Positions 42,395-54,363 of a DNA stretch of 64,000 nt are shown here, one piece after another. The notes below the pieces were generated by a model. That model was not told the origin of the DNA. It saw only the letters and a list, made by a program, of their open reading frames with translations, and ran no database searches. The position numbers and the translations under genes are program-made. Source of the DNA: Cytidiella melzeri (taxonomy: Eukaryota > Basidiomycota > Agaricomycetes > Polyporales > Irpicaceae); NCBI GenBank assembly GCA_022592445.1, contig JABYQR010000168.1, positions 1 to 64,000 of the forward strand. The letters run 5' to 3'. Every line of letters begins with the position of its first letter. The first letter of the stretch is position 1.

Positions 42395-45354
42395 TCATGA
42401 AGACGACGCTTGCAGTACTAGCAAACTGGCATTCACGTTCTTCACCACAAACGCAGAGCCCACGTCGCCCAGCGTCTTGGTCGTCTCAGGACTCAACGTA
42501 GCACCGGTCTCCGACAGCAGAGCTCCTATTTCAGCGGCGTGGCTCTCAATCGCCATCTGTCTCGAGCGACCGAGCACCACAATTGGCCTCAGACGCGAGG
42601 ACTGAATGAACGTCCTCGACGAGGCGTCAAGAACAGAGTGGAGAGGAAGGGATGTCGTTTCTTCCGAAAAAGTGACTCTGCTCAGGGCAGCTGCAACCTC
42701 CGGCACAGGCTGAGAAGTGTACTTTTCCCACTGGATATTGTCTGCCGAGTCGGACGCCAGGCGTGTTTGAGTGTCGCGCGCAGCGTACACAGTATCCGGG
42801 AATCCCTGCTGCAAACATCAGCTCGTCAGCTCCCGCGCATGCGTGAACCCAAAATTGAGGATGCCAATAACTCACAGCTATAGTATTGTGCAATTCAGGT
42901 TTTTCGATGGAATTGAGGGGCGTCAAATCGTGTGCGTCAACATTGGTGAATCGCACAACGGTGGCTGTTGTAGACGGATTCATGCACAGCTGCACCACGA
43001 AAGACAACGCAAGCCTGTCATCTGGGCCGCCAAGGTAAGGCAGGAAGATATGCTGGCCGGCCTGCTCGTCGACGTCCTGAGACACACCTCGGTCGACGAA
43101 GAGCGCGGCGTCATTGTGTGCAGCAAGGAACATCTTGCGAAACGTTTGTGCTTGTACCGACGAAAAGTTGACGGTGTTGGCTACGGGCGAGAATGAGCTG
43201 CCTTCGAGAGGTGGCACATCCTCAAGAGAGGCGCTGCTCGTGCTCCAGGGCAAGACAACCATTTGCGAAGAAGTCTTCTTGACGTGCTCGGCAGCGTATG
43301 ATGAGAAATCGTCATAGCCCACGATAGCCAAAGCGGTAGATACAGCCATGCGATTGAGTGAACCGAACGTTCGAACAACGGAGAGGACAGGGTCGCTGCG
43401 AGCAAGAGAATCCGCGAACTGGGACTTCAACACCGCTGACGTTCTGTTCGTCAATTCGATCAAACGAAGAGCATCAAGGTGAATACGAGATGGCGCAGAA
43501 AGCTTCCGAGTTTGGTCATATGCGATCCCAGGAGGGGTGGCAGGAGTAGAAGCCTGCTCATCGGTGGAAGACCTGCTACCATCCAAGGACGTACGGCCAG
43601 CAGGGAATTGCAGCAATTGCAAAAAAGTCATGACCGCAGGAAGCTGTTCAATTTTCTCGAGCACGATGGAGAAGTGCGTCTTAAGGACTTCTTCATGCTG
43701 CCTTGAGCTTCCCGCTACAGCTTCTGCGTCAGCTTTACGAGATACAGCGTCCTGGTCAGCTCCAACACGTCCGCGAATCCTCTCGGGGTAAAAGGCGAGG
43801 GTGAGTGGCGTGGTCATGAAGGTCAACACTAGCGCGTGTAGCACGAACATGGAGAACGTGCGGGTGTTGAGGATGCCAGCGCTGAGACCGACGTTGAGAA
43901 CGATGAGCTCCACCAAACTGTAGCAACCGTGTCAGTAGGAGCCGCGCCGGGATCATTGAATGCGCTTACCCCTTGCAACTCATTAAAGCACCGACAGCCC
44001 CCGACTCTCGCCAGTTGAATCCAAAGGCTTTGGCGGTGAGGCCACAAGCGATAAACTTTGAGAAGAACGCGATGACACAGATAAGTATTGTGTATCCCCA
44101 CGTGATCCCATTGTTGAGAAGGCCAAGGTTAGTCCTCAGTCCCGTATATGCGAAATACTGAGATAACGCGATAAGCATGGATAATTATGGACGGAAGGCG
44201 CCACTCACTAGAGGGATAAATATCAAGGACACAAGATCCTCCAACTTCTCAACCAAGGCAATTGCATATCCATTGTCATGTGGAATGATCAGTCCAGCCA
44301 AGAAGCCACCAAAGATAGCATGAATACCAATGATGTCGGTGAAAAAAGCAGAGACGAAGACAATGACGAGTGTAAGGGTCATCATCGTCGTTGTCGGCGT
44401 ACCGTTCTCCAGGCTGCCAGTGCGTCGGCAGAGCCATCTGTAGCCCCACTTGACTGGAACAAGAAGAAAGATGACGTAGCCTATCGCTGTGAGCAGGACC
44501 CACAGTGCTGTGAGACCGCTGCCGGCATTGACAAGGGCAACCGTGAGGGCCAGCAATATCCATCCCACAACCTAAAGCAGAGTATCATAAGCAAGAGGCA
44601 TTCAAAAAAAGAACTTGTTGAACATACGTCGTTGCCTACACCAGCAGCAAGAGTGATCGCGCCAACAGGATCGTCAAGTAAATTGAGCTCAGTGAGAATG
44701 CGGCAGAGCACTGGGAAGGCTGTGATGCCAATGGCCACGGCGGTGAATAGAAGGAAGTAGCCAAAGTTGACGGTGTTATCCACGAATTCATGATAGATTG
44801 GCACACCAAGGGCCGCGCCGAGCCCAAGAGGAATAACGAGTCCAGCAACGGATATAGCCGTAGCGGACCTGAAGTTCCTCTTGACGATGCGCACGTCAAT
44901 TTCGAGACCGACCAGGAAGAGGAACAGGACAAGTCCGATAGTAGCAGTCAGGTTGAGCAAGGGCAACGAGGCCGTAGGAAAGATGCTATTGGAGAAGTTG
45001 GGAATGCGACCCATGATAGACGGTCCAAGAATGACACCGCCGATAACTTCTGAGATGACCCTCGGCTGACGGATAGGCCGCAGCAAGATAGCCAACAGCT
45101 GGGTCATTGCCAAGATGACAACTACAGCATCGTCAAACTAAAGGTCTTTGGGCAGAGCTTCTAAGTCACTCACTGAGTTGTATGGCCCATAGTTGAAATG
45201 GGTCTGCGCTGTTGTATGATGCTGGATTTGAGCCAACGAAGATACCAGCCTAGCACATGATTCGTCAGTCATGGTAGTTGTGACTGAGGACACAGGGGCT
45301 CACCTGCTGCGGGGCCTGTGCACGGCGATTCAAGGTGCTGGAAGTCTCGTACAT
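42395..45354 (-). CDS. KHA1: K+/H+ antiporter of the Kha1 type (CPA2 family)
   Basis: Seven exons, all phases consistent: 45354-45304, 45249-45174, 45121-44628, 44571-44209, 44157-43970, 43917-42876 and 42808-42395, giving 875 aa (yeast Kha1 is 873). The start MYETSSTLNRRAQ leads into GSNPASYNSADPFQLW, RQPRVISEVIGGVILGPS, GLVLFLFLVGLEID, AFPVLCRILTE, AAGVGNDVVGW with the conserved ND pair, HAIFGGFLAGLIIPH and GALMSCKGLVELIVLNVGLS. These are about twelve membrane segments, followed by a long cytosolic C-terminal domain. It exchanges K+ for protons in an endomembrane compartment, keeping pH and K+ balance. No damage seen. Confidence 0.92.
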
Positions 45355-46373
45355 GCTCCTCGACAAGACACCCATCGTGAAAGCCGTGGACGTGAGGACA
45401 GTCAGCCCGCACAACCAGTTGCCTTATACGGATGTCACGTGCAAGCACGGGAACTCGGCTCGGAGACGTGCGAGATTACGATCCTGCCACGTGAGGGGCG
45501 GTTCACCACGACAGTTCGAGACATCGAAGACCAACGTCGCCACCACCACTCTTGAACTCTCGCCAGTGAATACATTCGCTGCGTTGAGTGATGTTTACGG
45601 TGAGTCTCATTCAATCGCGGTTTGCAACGGTAGGAACGGGTGCCATAGTTGAACGCGATACAAACCCGAAGCATTTGGCTGTGTTTCGAACGAGTGCAAG
45701 GATTGGGCAGGTGTGACATAGGTTGATTGGGATGGCCACGAGTAGTGATGAATATGACTACCACTAGTGTACATTGTATGATTCTTTGCGCTTCTGTGCA
45801 CGTCTCTCAGCAGGGGGTGCCATAATATCAGGGTATATTCGTTGTGTTACATCTCGTAAAAAAACAAAACGTTATCGCACAATACCTACCACTGTAAACC
45901 CGAGCATTACAATATAACATTGAGCAAACTTTATCTCACACAATCTCTGTACCTGGAAAGTTATAAACACCCGGCACCCGCGATAATGGTCCGCGGGCCA
46001 CTTTATCTTGCATGGTAATACGTTTTAATATCTCCACCCACAGTTTACATTGCAAGATAATCTCGCCGCCAGTAGTTTATATTGTCATACACATCAATGC
46101 AATGCTTTCAAGGCAGTAATTCTTGCATTAGGGTGCATAGCAACAATGGCAATGGATTGAACAGTGCAATGGCGAGAACATCAGCTAATCAATAATACAG
46201 CGCGAGCATGGTGAAAGCAATAGCAGAACAGCTACAGCGAGGTACAGTGTCCAGGTTGAAAAGAAATTGAGAACATCGCGAGAGCAGACACATGCAGAGA
46301 CAGGAGCAGAAAACTGGAATGCGAGAGCATTGCAGGCGGAGGTGGGTGTCATTGAATTGTACCGACCGTGAGC
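45355..46373. other. Intergenic region with a dispersed repeat and AT-rich sequence
   Basis: 45392-45545 matches 53900-53730 (minus), including GACAGTCAGCCCGCACAACC and AGTTGCCTTATACGG. The rest (about 45830-46110) has recurring TTTACATTG-like and ATAAACACCCGGCAC motifs. A similar ATAAACCCCCGGCAC stretch stands near 50558. No gene recognised. Confidence 0.45.
45392..45545 (+). repeat. Dispersed repeat, copy 1
   Basis: About 150 bp related to 53730-53900 on the opposite strand. The first 40 bp are nearly identical and the rest more diverged. It lies in the upstream region of the KHA1-like gene. Confidence 0.6.
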
Positions 46374-47408
46374 CTAGGTGTCAAGGTCGATTTGACGAGC
46401 AACTCGAAAGGAGATTTCTGCATAACATTTGGACAGAGAGCAGCACATCCTTGGCGCTGGCGGCAGTCTATCATCAGGCGAACGTCAGAATTCGGAAAAA
46501 AATTCTGGGTAGCACATCACTCACCTAACAGATGCGCCGAATGAGGCTTGGACATTGGAAGGCATGGCCCCGTCTCTTGTAGGAAGGGAAGTACTAAAAT
46601 AATCCATTGTGTGAGACTGTATGCGCAAAAAGAAAATTGCGTGCGTACGTATCCACGTATAGTTGGTAGGCAACCACTCCGGCCAGGGCAACGACTAGAA
46701 GAGTAAGAATATAATTGTTGCGCTTGAAGAATGCATATGTTCGGACGAACAGGATGACCTCTGAGGTAACCTGATTCCACATTGCAAGTGCGACGGGAAT
46801 CTGACCGATACACGTTGAATACCTTAATTCTATCGGGTCCACAAAACTTCAGCTACCCACGCGATAAATCTTCTCGCACTCCTCAATGGTGTGGTTCGTG
46901 CAGAAGGCCCAGAGAAGGTATGGTACCACAGCGATGACCCAATAGCTGGTTGACGGGAGTCTGTTAGCTTGAAGTCGGTTTCACACATGACTGTGAGGGC
47001 TCACCGACAGAGTAAGTACGCGACTTTGACCGGCGTCCAATGTGTCTTTCATATCTGCGAACATCGTCACCTTTGTGTATGCGCGTCGGGCGATAAGCTA
47101 CCGCGCCACTCACGAAACGATTCTCTAGGCAGCGCTATGGTCCAGTCCCAAACGACGATGGTGTCTACATGACAACTATTAGTGATTGAAGCAAAGAGTG
47201 AAGAAGTTGCACTCACACATTGCTGAACAAATCAGTGGTCAGGGTCAGGTGTCCCTTCTACCGGCGAGGTTGAGAGTGTACTTACCACAAACAATGGACC
47301 GTAGTACTAGAATCGCCAACGCACAGAGTCAGCATACGGCGGCAGGGTCTGGGGCAAAGACGTATGCGAAGATGAGGTACGCGGTTGTCTGGGGTGAATC
47401 TGGCATGT
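46374..47408 (-). CDS. DUF6533-type multi-pass membrane protein (model tentative)
   Basis: Exons joined by GT-AG introns read DTIVVWDWTIALPRES, then THWTPVKVAYLLCRYWV and IAVVPYLLWAFC, then PVALAMWNQVTSEVILFVRT, then NNYILTLLVVALAGVVAY. WDW..LPRE, the L.RYW motif and VRTYA mark the basidiomycete DUF6533 family, a group of receptor-like membrane proteins of unknown role. Four membrane segments are visible; a full member has about seven. The N-terminal exon (MPDSPQTTAYLIFAYVF at 47408) and the last exon (stop at 46376-46374) are guesses. The short C-terminus suggests truncation. Confidence 0.5.
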
Positions 47409-48035
47409 TGGTCAGACTTGCACGGGTGAATGCGGCATTGCTTGAGGTCTATGACCGCACTCAGAGAGTTGAGTGGACGGTAGAGCTGATCTTGGAGGGC
47501 GTCGTTGTTGGTGAGCAGTGGGGAGAGAGAGAGGAGATGGTGGTTGGGGGGAGACGATGACGGCAAGAGCGAGAGCGCCGAAGATGGGGTAGGGAAGAGT
47601 GAAGGGGGTCGATCCACCACATGATGTGAAGCAAGCCACTGGAAGGAGATGACCAGCAAGAAAAACCATCACTTCGGGAACTGCAGAATCAGGCCTACTC
47701 TCGGTCTTCACTGCACACTTTCAGGTCAGCTTCATCACGCAGACACCGTGGTCCTAGTACAAGAGACTTTGACGGAAGAGGGCGTGGACAAGGGGGACAT
47801 CTTGGTGATGCTCGAGCGAGAGGTCGCGGAAGAGGACAGCCTGACATGCGATTACGAATGAACGCCATGTTGGAACAGATCAAGAGGGATTATGCGTAAT
47901 ATCAGCGATGGAAACTTGATGCTCAGACATGGACTCCCTAGCATTACCGTGACATACAAGCCTTAAGGAGCATTTTGCTGCCGTATATTCGTAGTATGAA
48001 CGAAATTACATGGCGAGATCAAATTATATAACCTG
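47409..48035. other. Intergenic region
   Basis: Short frames on both strands (for example 70 codons at 47649-47861, plus) have no family motif. 47480-47600 is purine-rich (GGGAGAGAGAGAGG type). Nothing supported as a gene. Confidence 0.45.
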
Positions 48036-48938
48036 TTACTTGGACTCGGATCTGTTTTCTTTCTCGGGGTCGTCGACAACCATTTCCTCAGTTCCGCCCG
48101 ATGTCGACGCTTCTGGCTGGGACTGCTCTACCACCGGCGGCTCCTCTGAGGATTTAACGAAACGTTCGCCTAGAGTCAACGGTTTCGTAGGTGCCACGAG
48201 AATTGACGTCGTCGACGACAGTGGTTGTGGGCGGTTGCTAAGATGTCCGGGGCTTGCATCATCGAGTTCATCTACCAGACCCAAAGCTTTATGATCAAGG
48301 CTCACAGATCCTGCAGGTGGGATAATGGAGGCAATGTTGCCAGTTTCAGCTGCTGGAAGGGATAGCGGTGATGGTGGGGGACTGCGGGATTGAGACCGTC
48401 GAGCATCATCATGTAAGAAGGGGATAGGTGAGAACATGGGAGTCGCTGGAGCCGACGATGATACCAGCGGGACAATTGAAAGTGCCATGGCTGTAGGTCT
48501 TGCGCCGTCTTTATCGTTCGAGACGGGGAATGTGTCCCACGTAGACGTGACCAAGGTCGTCCTTTCACAAATATTTTCCAAGGAACTTATATTCTTTTCG
48601 AGGATGTAGACATAGCTCGCATAGACGTTGAATTGTAAAGGGAGCACTGCCAGCGCCTCTGATTAGTACTAGCTAGTGAAGTTTAGATGAACGCGCACCC
48701 GTCGAGCTCGTCCAATTTAGCATATATCGCTTCCTTCATGCATACGGTCTCATCCTGCGTCAAGATTGCCTTGGGTGCTTCATTGGAATCGTTCGGGTTG
48801 CGAAGGCGCGGTGGAAATGGCGGCAAATTCAGTCCTCCGGATTGCGTTTGGCAAGAAGGTGACACTAACTGAGGAGTTGGCAGCGCATCGTTTGACTGCG
48901 ATAGATATAGGGAGATATTCTTTACTATGCGTTCAGCT

Positions 48939-49968
48939 ATGGTGCACGTCACTTAGACGCCACCAAGTTTGTACAAGTCACGTGAGCGGCAAAATTGCTC
49001 AGAAAAAAAAAATCCGACTTTGACGACAGGCGGCGGAGCATCGCGCACTAGATTTCCGGCCAGGATGACAGGTGGCGGGGCATCTCACTAAAATTTTTGA
49101 GTCTTAGTCATAGTGGCATCAAGTCTATACTTTGATAAAAGTAGCTATTCCATACATGTTGCTCTACTAGTATCTCATGGCTGGTCCTCGAAACTGCAGA
49201 GCCAAACAAGAGGCAGCTCAGCATGCCAGAGAAGGCCGCGCGTGAGCACACCTTGCACGACGAGAGTTACTGCTGACACGCGCTATTGATACAGTCGCCA
49301 AGTCCGAGCACAGCACTCTCAATGAGAATGAGCATAGCAACACTGTCACCGGTGATTGCTCTCGGGATAGCAGTGTCGACGGCTGGACTGATGGAGAGTT
49401 AGAAATTGCCAGTGGGGCTAATGGTGAGGACTCACAGGATGTTGGGGATGAGATGCTGCGGCTGCAAGTTGAGGACTCAGATGAGGAGTTGGAAGTTGAG
49501 GAATTAGAGGGCGAGGAACTGGACCAGAGCCTGCAAAGGAGGGAGAGCTGGAGACAGGCATGGCTTGATTTGTCGTTCTCATTGCTGGTAAACGGAGGTT
49601 GGAGCATCGCACGTGGAGATTTATTGACATGTATAAAGAAGGCTTGGATGTGAAAGAGGCTCAGCGCAAAGTCCAATCATTCAGTTCCCACCGATACACC
49701 TCCCATCGTCGAGTCCCAGAGCGGCTGGCAAAAATGATGGATGGCTGACATAATATACCATATATAGTAATGGCAATTTCTATACATGGCAGTGGCAAAA
49801 TCGGCCGACACAACATTTTTGATTTCAAAAGCTACGGACAATTCCTCTAGAGGGATTACTATGCACGTTATTCTTGATCTATTCACAAGAGCAACTAATT
49901 ATTGCCATCAGGGTTGATGTTCCCGAAACCTTGTACAAAAGTGGTGGTGTCTAAGTGACGTGCACCAT
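48939..49968 (+). mobile_element. 1.03-kb TIR transposon inserted in PSY4
   Basis: Inverted ends ATGGTGCACGTCACTTAGAC and its inverse (49968 leftwards, one mismatch near the inner end) extend with gaps to the CTTGTACAA region. AGCT stands on both sides (48935-48938 and 49969-49972). The interior has a degenerate transposase-like N-terminal frame (49178-49740). Non-autonomous; superfamily unclear, since a 4-bp AGCT duplication is not typical of Tc1/mariner and the palindromic target also permits TA or GC. Confidence 0.82.
49178..49740 (+). pseudogene. Transposase N-terminal remnant inside the PSY4 transposon
   Basis: Reads MAGPRNCRAKQEAAQHAREG and a stop. An acidic stretch follows (EDSDEELEVEELEGEELDQS), and in a shifted frame KRRLEHRTWRFIDMYKEGLD and VKEAQRKVQSFSSHRYTSHR. 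The last part looks like a helix-turn-helix DNA-binding region of fungal mariner/pogo-like transposases. No catalytic DDE part. Confidence 0.45.
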
Positions 49969-50215
49969 AGCTGATGTCGAGTACATGCGAAATGAATCGC
50001 GCACCTTATCAAGCTTATGCTTGATAATGTCTCGAAGTCGCGTCCACGCCGTTCTGCAAGGGCTATAAGCACTCTGGAAACCCATGTGCCAGCACAAGTA
50101 TTCACGTTACTTCATCTGTGGACGCGATTTGCTCCAACACTTCATCGTGTTCTGCTAGCTCGAAGGATGATTAATATGTCTCAATTGCAAAGCGCACACG
50201 TCGCATACCTTTCAA

Positions 50216-50544
50216 GCGTTGAGCTTTGCATTGTTCCGGTCATGTCACGAAAGAGGGCGTTGACGATAGTGGTCGTGTGTAAAGGACGTGGTGGTGGCTG
50301 TTTATCACAGCGCACTACATACATACTTCGACGTCGTGGTCGCCAGCGCCTTGCATCCGGTCCCAGACGCGGTGTGACATGATGTGACAGCTGTAATAAT
50401 GGTTAACAATGTAATATATTACTGCCACTACTGTTTTACATTGAGTGCTGGGCCTTTACATTAGTTTAAAATTGTTTACCACATGCCACTTGGCCTTTAC
50501 AATGCAATCTAAACGACCTGCCTTATGCGGACATAATTATAATG
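50216..50544. other. Intergenic region between PSY4 and the MULE gene
   Basis: AT-rich from about 50390, with repeated TTTACA(A/T)TG motifs. It could be the terminal region of the MULE element, but no inverted partner was found on the other side. Confidence 0.4.
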
Positions 50545-53500
50545 TCATGCGCGCGCGATAAACCCCCGGCACGCAATATAAAGCGCGATAATGTTTTGTT
50601 TATTTACCCTATGTAAACGAATGGATGGAGGCGGAGGGGAATAAGAAGACCTGAAGGTACCTAGCACTCCAGGGTCATGTAAACGAAGCATGCGGTCGAG
50701 GTGTCCGACAATGGTCTTCAGGTTTGAGCGAAGACTCTGCGCGCGTTGGATGTCTGTGTCTGCAGCTTCATCGAGATGAGCTTGACTTAGCCAATCACTG
50801 AGCTGGACAAGTTTGGGTGTGACGACCTCTAGGTCATGGAATGTGCGTGCTATAGTTTGCTCGTTGAGTGCTTGCTGATTCGACCGTTCGAGTTCCGCGA
50901 AGTCCCTGCCGTGGTGCGCTGGCCTATCAGACGTGGCAACAGAGGATGCCAGCATGTCATCCTCATTATCGTCTTCAATAGTGTTCGGGCTGGTGTAACC
51001 AGACCCAGTCTCACTCGTGCGTTCGGTGTGAGCATCGATGTCGAGGGGGTTGTCGTTGTCCATGTCGGAGTCCTCCGCCACTTGCGAAAAGAAGAGGCCT
51101 GTGTGCAACCCATTCATTGAGGTGAGATCTGCGCTTTCGCGCACAATCTCGTCGATTACAAGTGACGCACGGGTAATAGGATTGAGGTTTACCTCGGACA
51201 GGGATGATGATGACGGCTCGGAGAATTCGGAGGGGTGGGAGATGGATATTGCTGCAGCACGACGACGAGCTTGAACCAGGTACGCCTCCTCTTTGGTATT
51301 CGGCAGCCATGATCGAAACACAGGTAGCTGAAGATTTTGTGTTGTGCGAAGGATCTCAGCACGCACTACTGCTGCACGGATATGCTTGCAGGCGCCGCCG
51401 TGGCGTTGAAAGTCGGGACAGCTGCAAGTCACAGTGTCACCACCGGAAAACGAGATCGTGTACGTCACAGGATTCTGGTTGTGCTCCATAGCGAGGGATG
51501 AGTAGCACATGAAAGTGTACGTGCCCGACTGATCATCCAAGGTTGGAATGCTGATCTGGTTATTGGTGACAAGAGACACGGCTCCTAGATCTCTCTCCTC
51601 GTCAACAGCCCAGTATGCGATTGGTGTGAAGGGGACTGATGTGCGCCCGTGTACATCCATAATCGCAGAGCCACCAGGGAGTCGTTTCAGCATTGTGTTC
51701 CGTCGGTGAGTCTCCATGTCTTCAACAGCGCGTTGCTGAAAGATGGACGGGAGGGCATATAGGATGAGAATGTGAACGAGGATGTCGATGCGAAGTCGGC
51801 GCCCGCTATTCTGCCATCGCCGTAAGTGCTTCCGTTTCAGAACTCCATTAAATGACTCAAGATGATTCGTTGTGGGAACAATCTCGTTTATAGTGCACTT
51901 CAAGAACACTGCTGCTCGGAGTCGTCCCGCTTTTGACCAACTCTGCCAAAGGGCCTCGCGAAGCCAGTATGTCTCCAAATATTCTAGATGCTTCAACGCA
52001 CCCTCCGCAACCGCTGAGTCACACTCACTCGAATCTTGCAGAGCAATCATATCCACCTTCTCGTTGGTGACCAGTGCTCGAGCGCTCCTGAAGTCCTCCG
52101 ATTCAAGGAGAAGGTCCTCCAGCTGCCGAAGACGCTGTCGAACGTCGTGATGTTCAGAAGAAGAACCCTTCAATGCCTTTAGCCGGTGATTCTTCCATGA
52201 CTGCCGCAAGTGGAACTTGCATATCAGCAGTAGCACGCGAGGAAAAACCCGAAGGAGGGCACCGCGTTCCATCAGGTCAGTGTCCGTAATTGCCACCCAC
52301 ACCTCAAATTCTTCATCATCTTGACTACTCATTGCCAGCCTCCATGCATTCAAAAGCCTCGCGAGGACGTCCGCATCGTAGCCTGCGGCTGTCTTCTGAT
52401 TTGAGCCCGGTGCAGAAAACAGAAGAAAGGCAAGAGGTATTCTGCGGTTCTTCTCGTCAATGCCCATTACAATAAATAGCAGCATCTTCTTGTCACTGAT
52501 GCCGAACGTTCCGTCAAGAAGCACCTGCGAGTGGTGCCCATATTTCCAAGCTGCGGCCTTCATTTCCAGTGTGGCTATGCAGACCTCCAGACGTCCTTCA
52601 TGTGCGGTTCGAGGCGCATAATGGAAGATCGCCTCGAAAAGTGTTCTGTTGAACTGCGGTGAGTCTTGATCAAGCCATTCATGAAGATTGATGTAGTCTT
52701 TCTGAATGATCTTGACTCCTCGTAGACGATGGAACTGCCGATACAGCGAGCGGTTGTCGCTGTTATGAAGAAGCCAGCGGTAGCGGGATGTCGTAATGTC
52801 TCGAGGCATGTCATCATAGCCGTGAGTTGCAAAAAGTTCGCGGTTTATTTTCTTCACCTCTTCGAGAGAGACACCTGCCTTCAGACGGCGAAGAGCATCT
52901 TCGTATACTGACGGATGAACCGGCCAGACAGGTGATCGTGAGATGGGGCTGGTACGGCATTTTTCATTATGATCGAGGTAGCCGCGGATTAGGATTATTC
53001 GGTGAGTCTGAGTGTGGTACAGGATTTCGCAGTGAGCTAAACACCCAGTAGAATCAAAGGGATTGTTCCGCTTTGCTGAGCCGCGCTCGGTATGATTGTA
53101 ACTGCACGAACTTTCTATCCGGTGGGTTTCAGCCTTCGTGTCCAGTATAAGCCATACTCACCATTGATACAGAACCCTCCGAGTCTCCCTCTCCCCTGAG
53201 CCATCCTTCTTTGACCATCTACTACACCATTTGTTTTGCAAAGCCTCGAGGTCGTCAAAATCGATCAGGTTGGCCGCCAAAACCGCACTTGCGGTGAGTT
53301 GGTCCTGCTCGCTCTTTGCGTCGAATTTCTGAATAAAGTGTTCATGACGCTGGTAGATGCCCGCGATTGCATCGCGTTGGCTTGAGTCAAGAGCGAGGTG
53401 ATCAAGATAAATACTGGACAGCTCACGGGGCTGTCTATAAGGTGCTGCTCCACTGGCGACTGCTTCATCCACATGTACAAAGCCCCTGAACCCCTGTTGA

Positions 53501-53556
53501 GTCTGGGCCGAGTGAGTTTTTCTGCTCCTCTTCTGTAGTGGGCGCGGGGTTGACAT
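50545..53556 (-). CDS. MULE (Mutator-like) transposase, intact, 983 aa
   Basis: Two exons, 53556-53162 and 53101-50545, with a 60-nt GT-AG intron (53102-53161). N-terminal zinc region: C-x-x-NHTERGSAKRN..., then CLAHCEIL and GYLDHNEKC. The MULE catalytic domain follows: HHSQVLLDGTFGISDKKMLL (first Asp), EVWVAITDTDLMERGALLRV (second Asp), ICKFHLRQSWK, TNHLESFNGVLKRKHLRRW (Glu). A SWIM zinc finger follows, CSCPDFQRHGGACKH. The C-terminal 200 residues are acidic and Ser-rich. There is no stop or frameshift, unlike every transposon gene in the left half. Terminal inverted repeats were not found, so either a live element with unrecognised ends or a domesticated gene. Confidence 0.9.
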
Positions 53557-54363
53557 TGGTATGGAATGAGACCTATAGTAAAAATTTCGTGGCGTATACT
53601 ATGATGCGACGTGACCCAGCCGCGTCGTCAGTCGCACTACACCGGACTTCACAATTTTACTTATGCTATAAACAAATATATTTGATGGTTTCTTACTTTG
53701 GGACCGGGCCTCTTATTCCCACGCATAGTACTGCTATTGTTGCGAACCGCGAGCTGAACCTCACACTGAACCGCCGTCCACTCACTACGATCGCTATCTT
53801 GGCCACGAGCCCGCCGAGTTGCCGACGCGTGCATGTGACTACCGTATAAGGCAACTGGTTGTGCGGGCTGACTGTCCTGGACGTGAGACGACGGGGGTCT
53901 GAGACGAGGTGCAAGTATGATATAAACCTGAACACAGGAACGATGTAGTTGAAGCGCCGGAGATCTCGATTTGTGATTGCCGTCCAGACTGTGCCTGGCA
54001 TTGCCAGGCCAAAACGATCGGGCACAGCGCGAACATATTGCGGCCAACACGAACAGTCAGCCAAGTACATACCATGAAAGTCCCTTGCACCAAAACAGAC
54101 AGGTTGTGAAACACAGCGCCAGTCTTTCTGACACAAAGTCCCAGGTATCGCAAACACTAAGTGGCAGTTAGGAAACAAGTAAGTTATTTGGCAAAGTTCC
54201 GGTGTGTCTACAGTAACCACCAAGAGAACAAGCGTGGGCTTCGAGGATAGCATATTGCCATTCGTGCGTTGGTACAGACAGACAGTCGTACTGTCGCCCG
54301 GATTCCGTTAGCTTGCGTAAGTCTGTAAGGTTTGCGCCCGTATAATATCGAGTCAGTCAAGCA
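53557..54363. other. Intergenic region with copy 2 of the dispersed repeat
   Basis: A minus-strand frame at 54253-53693 (186 codons) overlaps the repeat shared with 45392-45545 and has no family motif, so I do not call it a gene. The remainder is the 3' flank of BUD31. Confidence 0.4.
53730..53900 (-). repeat. Dispersed repeat, copy 2
   Basis: Shares GACAGTCAGCCCGCACAACC, AGTTGCCTTATACGG and a more diverged GTCAC.TGCA... stretch with 45392-45545. Confidence 0.6.

Larger units (their letters stand above)
48036..50151 (-). pseudogene. PSY4: PP4 phosphatase regulatory subunit (Psy4/PPP4R2), broken by a transposon and a frameshift
   Basis: N-terminal exons read HDEVLEQIASTDEV, then (intron 50054-50105) TAWTRLRDIIKHKLDKVRDS, the start of the PPP4R2 fold. 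The transposon 48939-49968 cuts the exon between MYSTSA and ERIVKNISLYL; removing it with one AGCT restores the frame exactly. After LPPFPPR and a second intron comes APFTIQRLCELCLHPRKEYK, then FLGKYL and a TGA: about 8 nt are missing, and the family motif LVTSTWDTFP follows in another frame. The tail is Ser/Pro-rich and acidic. Psy4 targets the PP4 catalytic subunit to DNA-damage substrates. The N-terminal start exon was not resolved. Confidence 0.82.

Noticed and set aside
45138..45173. 36-nt first intron of the KHA1-like gene with start at 45272
   Set aside because: Using the acceptor at 45122 and an extra upstream exon gives the conserved GSNPASYNSADPFQLW N-terminus in frame.
48938..49969. 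TA target duplication for the PSY4 transposon
   Set aside because: Using TA would leave four extra bases and a stop in PSY4; AGCT restores the frame exactly.
53693..54253. 186-codon minus-strand frame next to BUD31
   Set aside because: No family motif; it overlaps the dispersed repeat shared with 45392 and the BUD31 3' flank.
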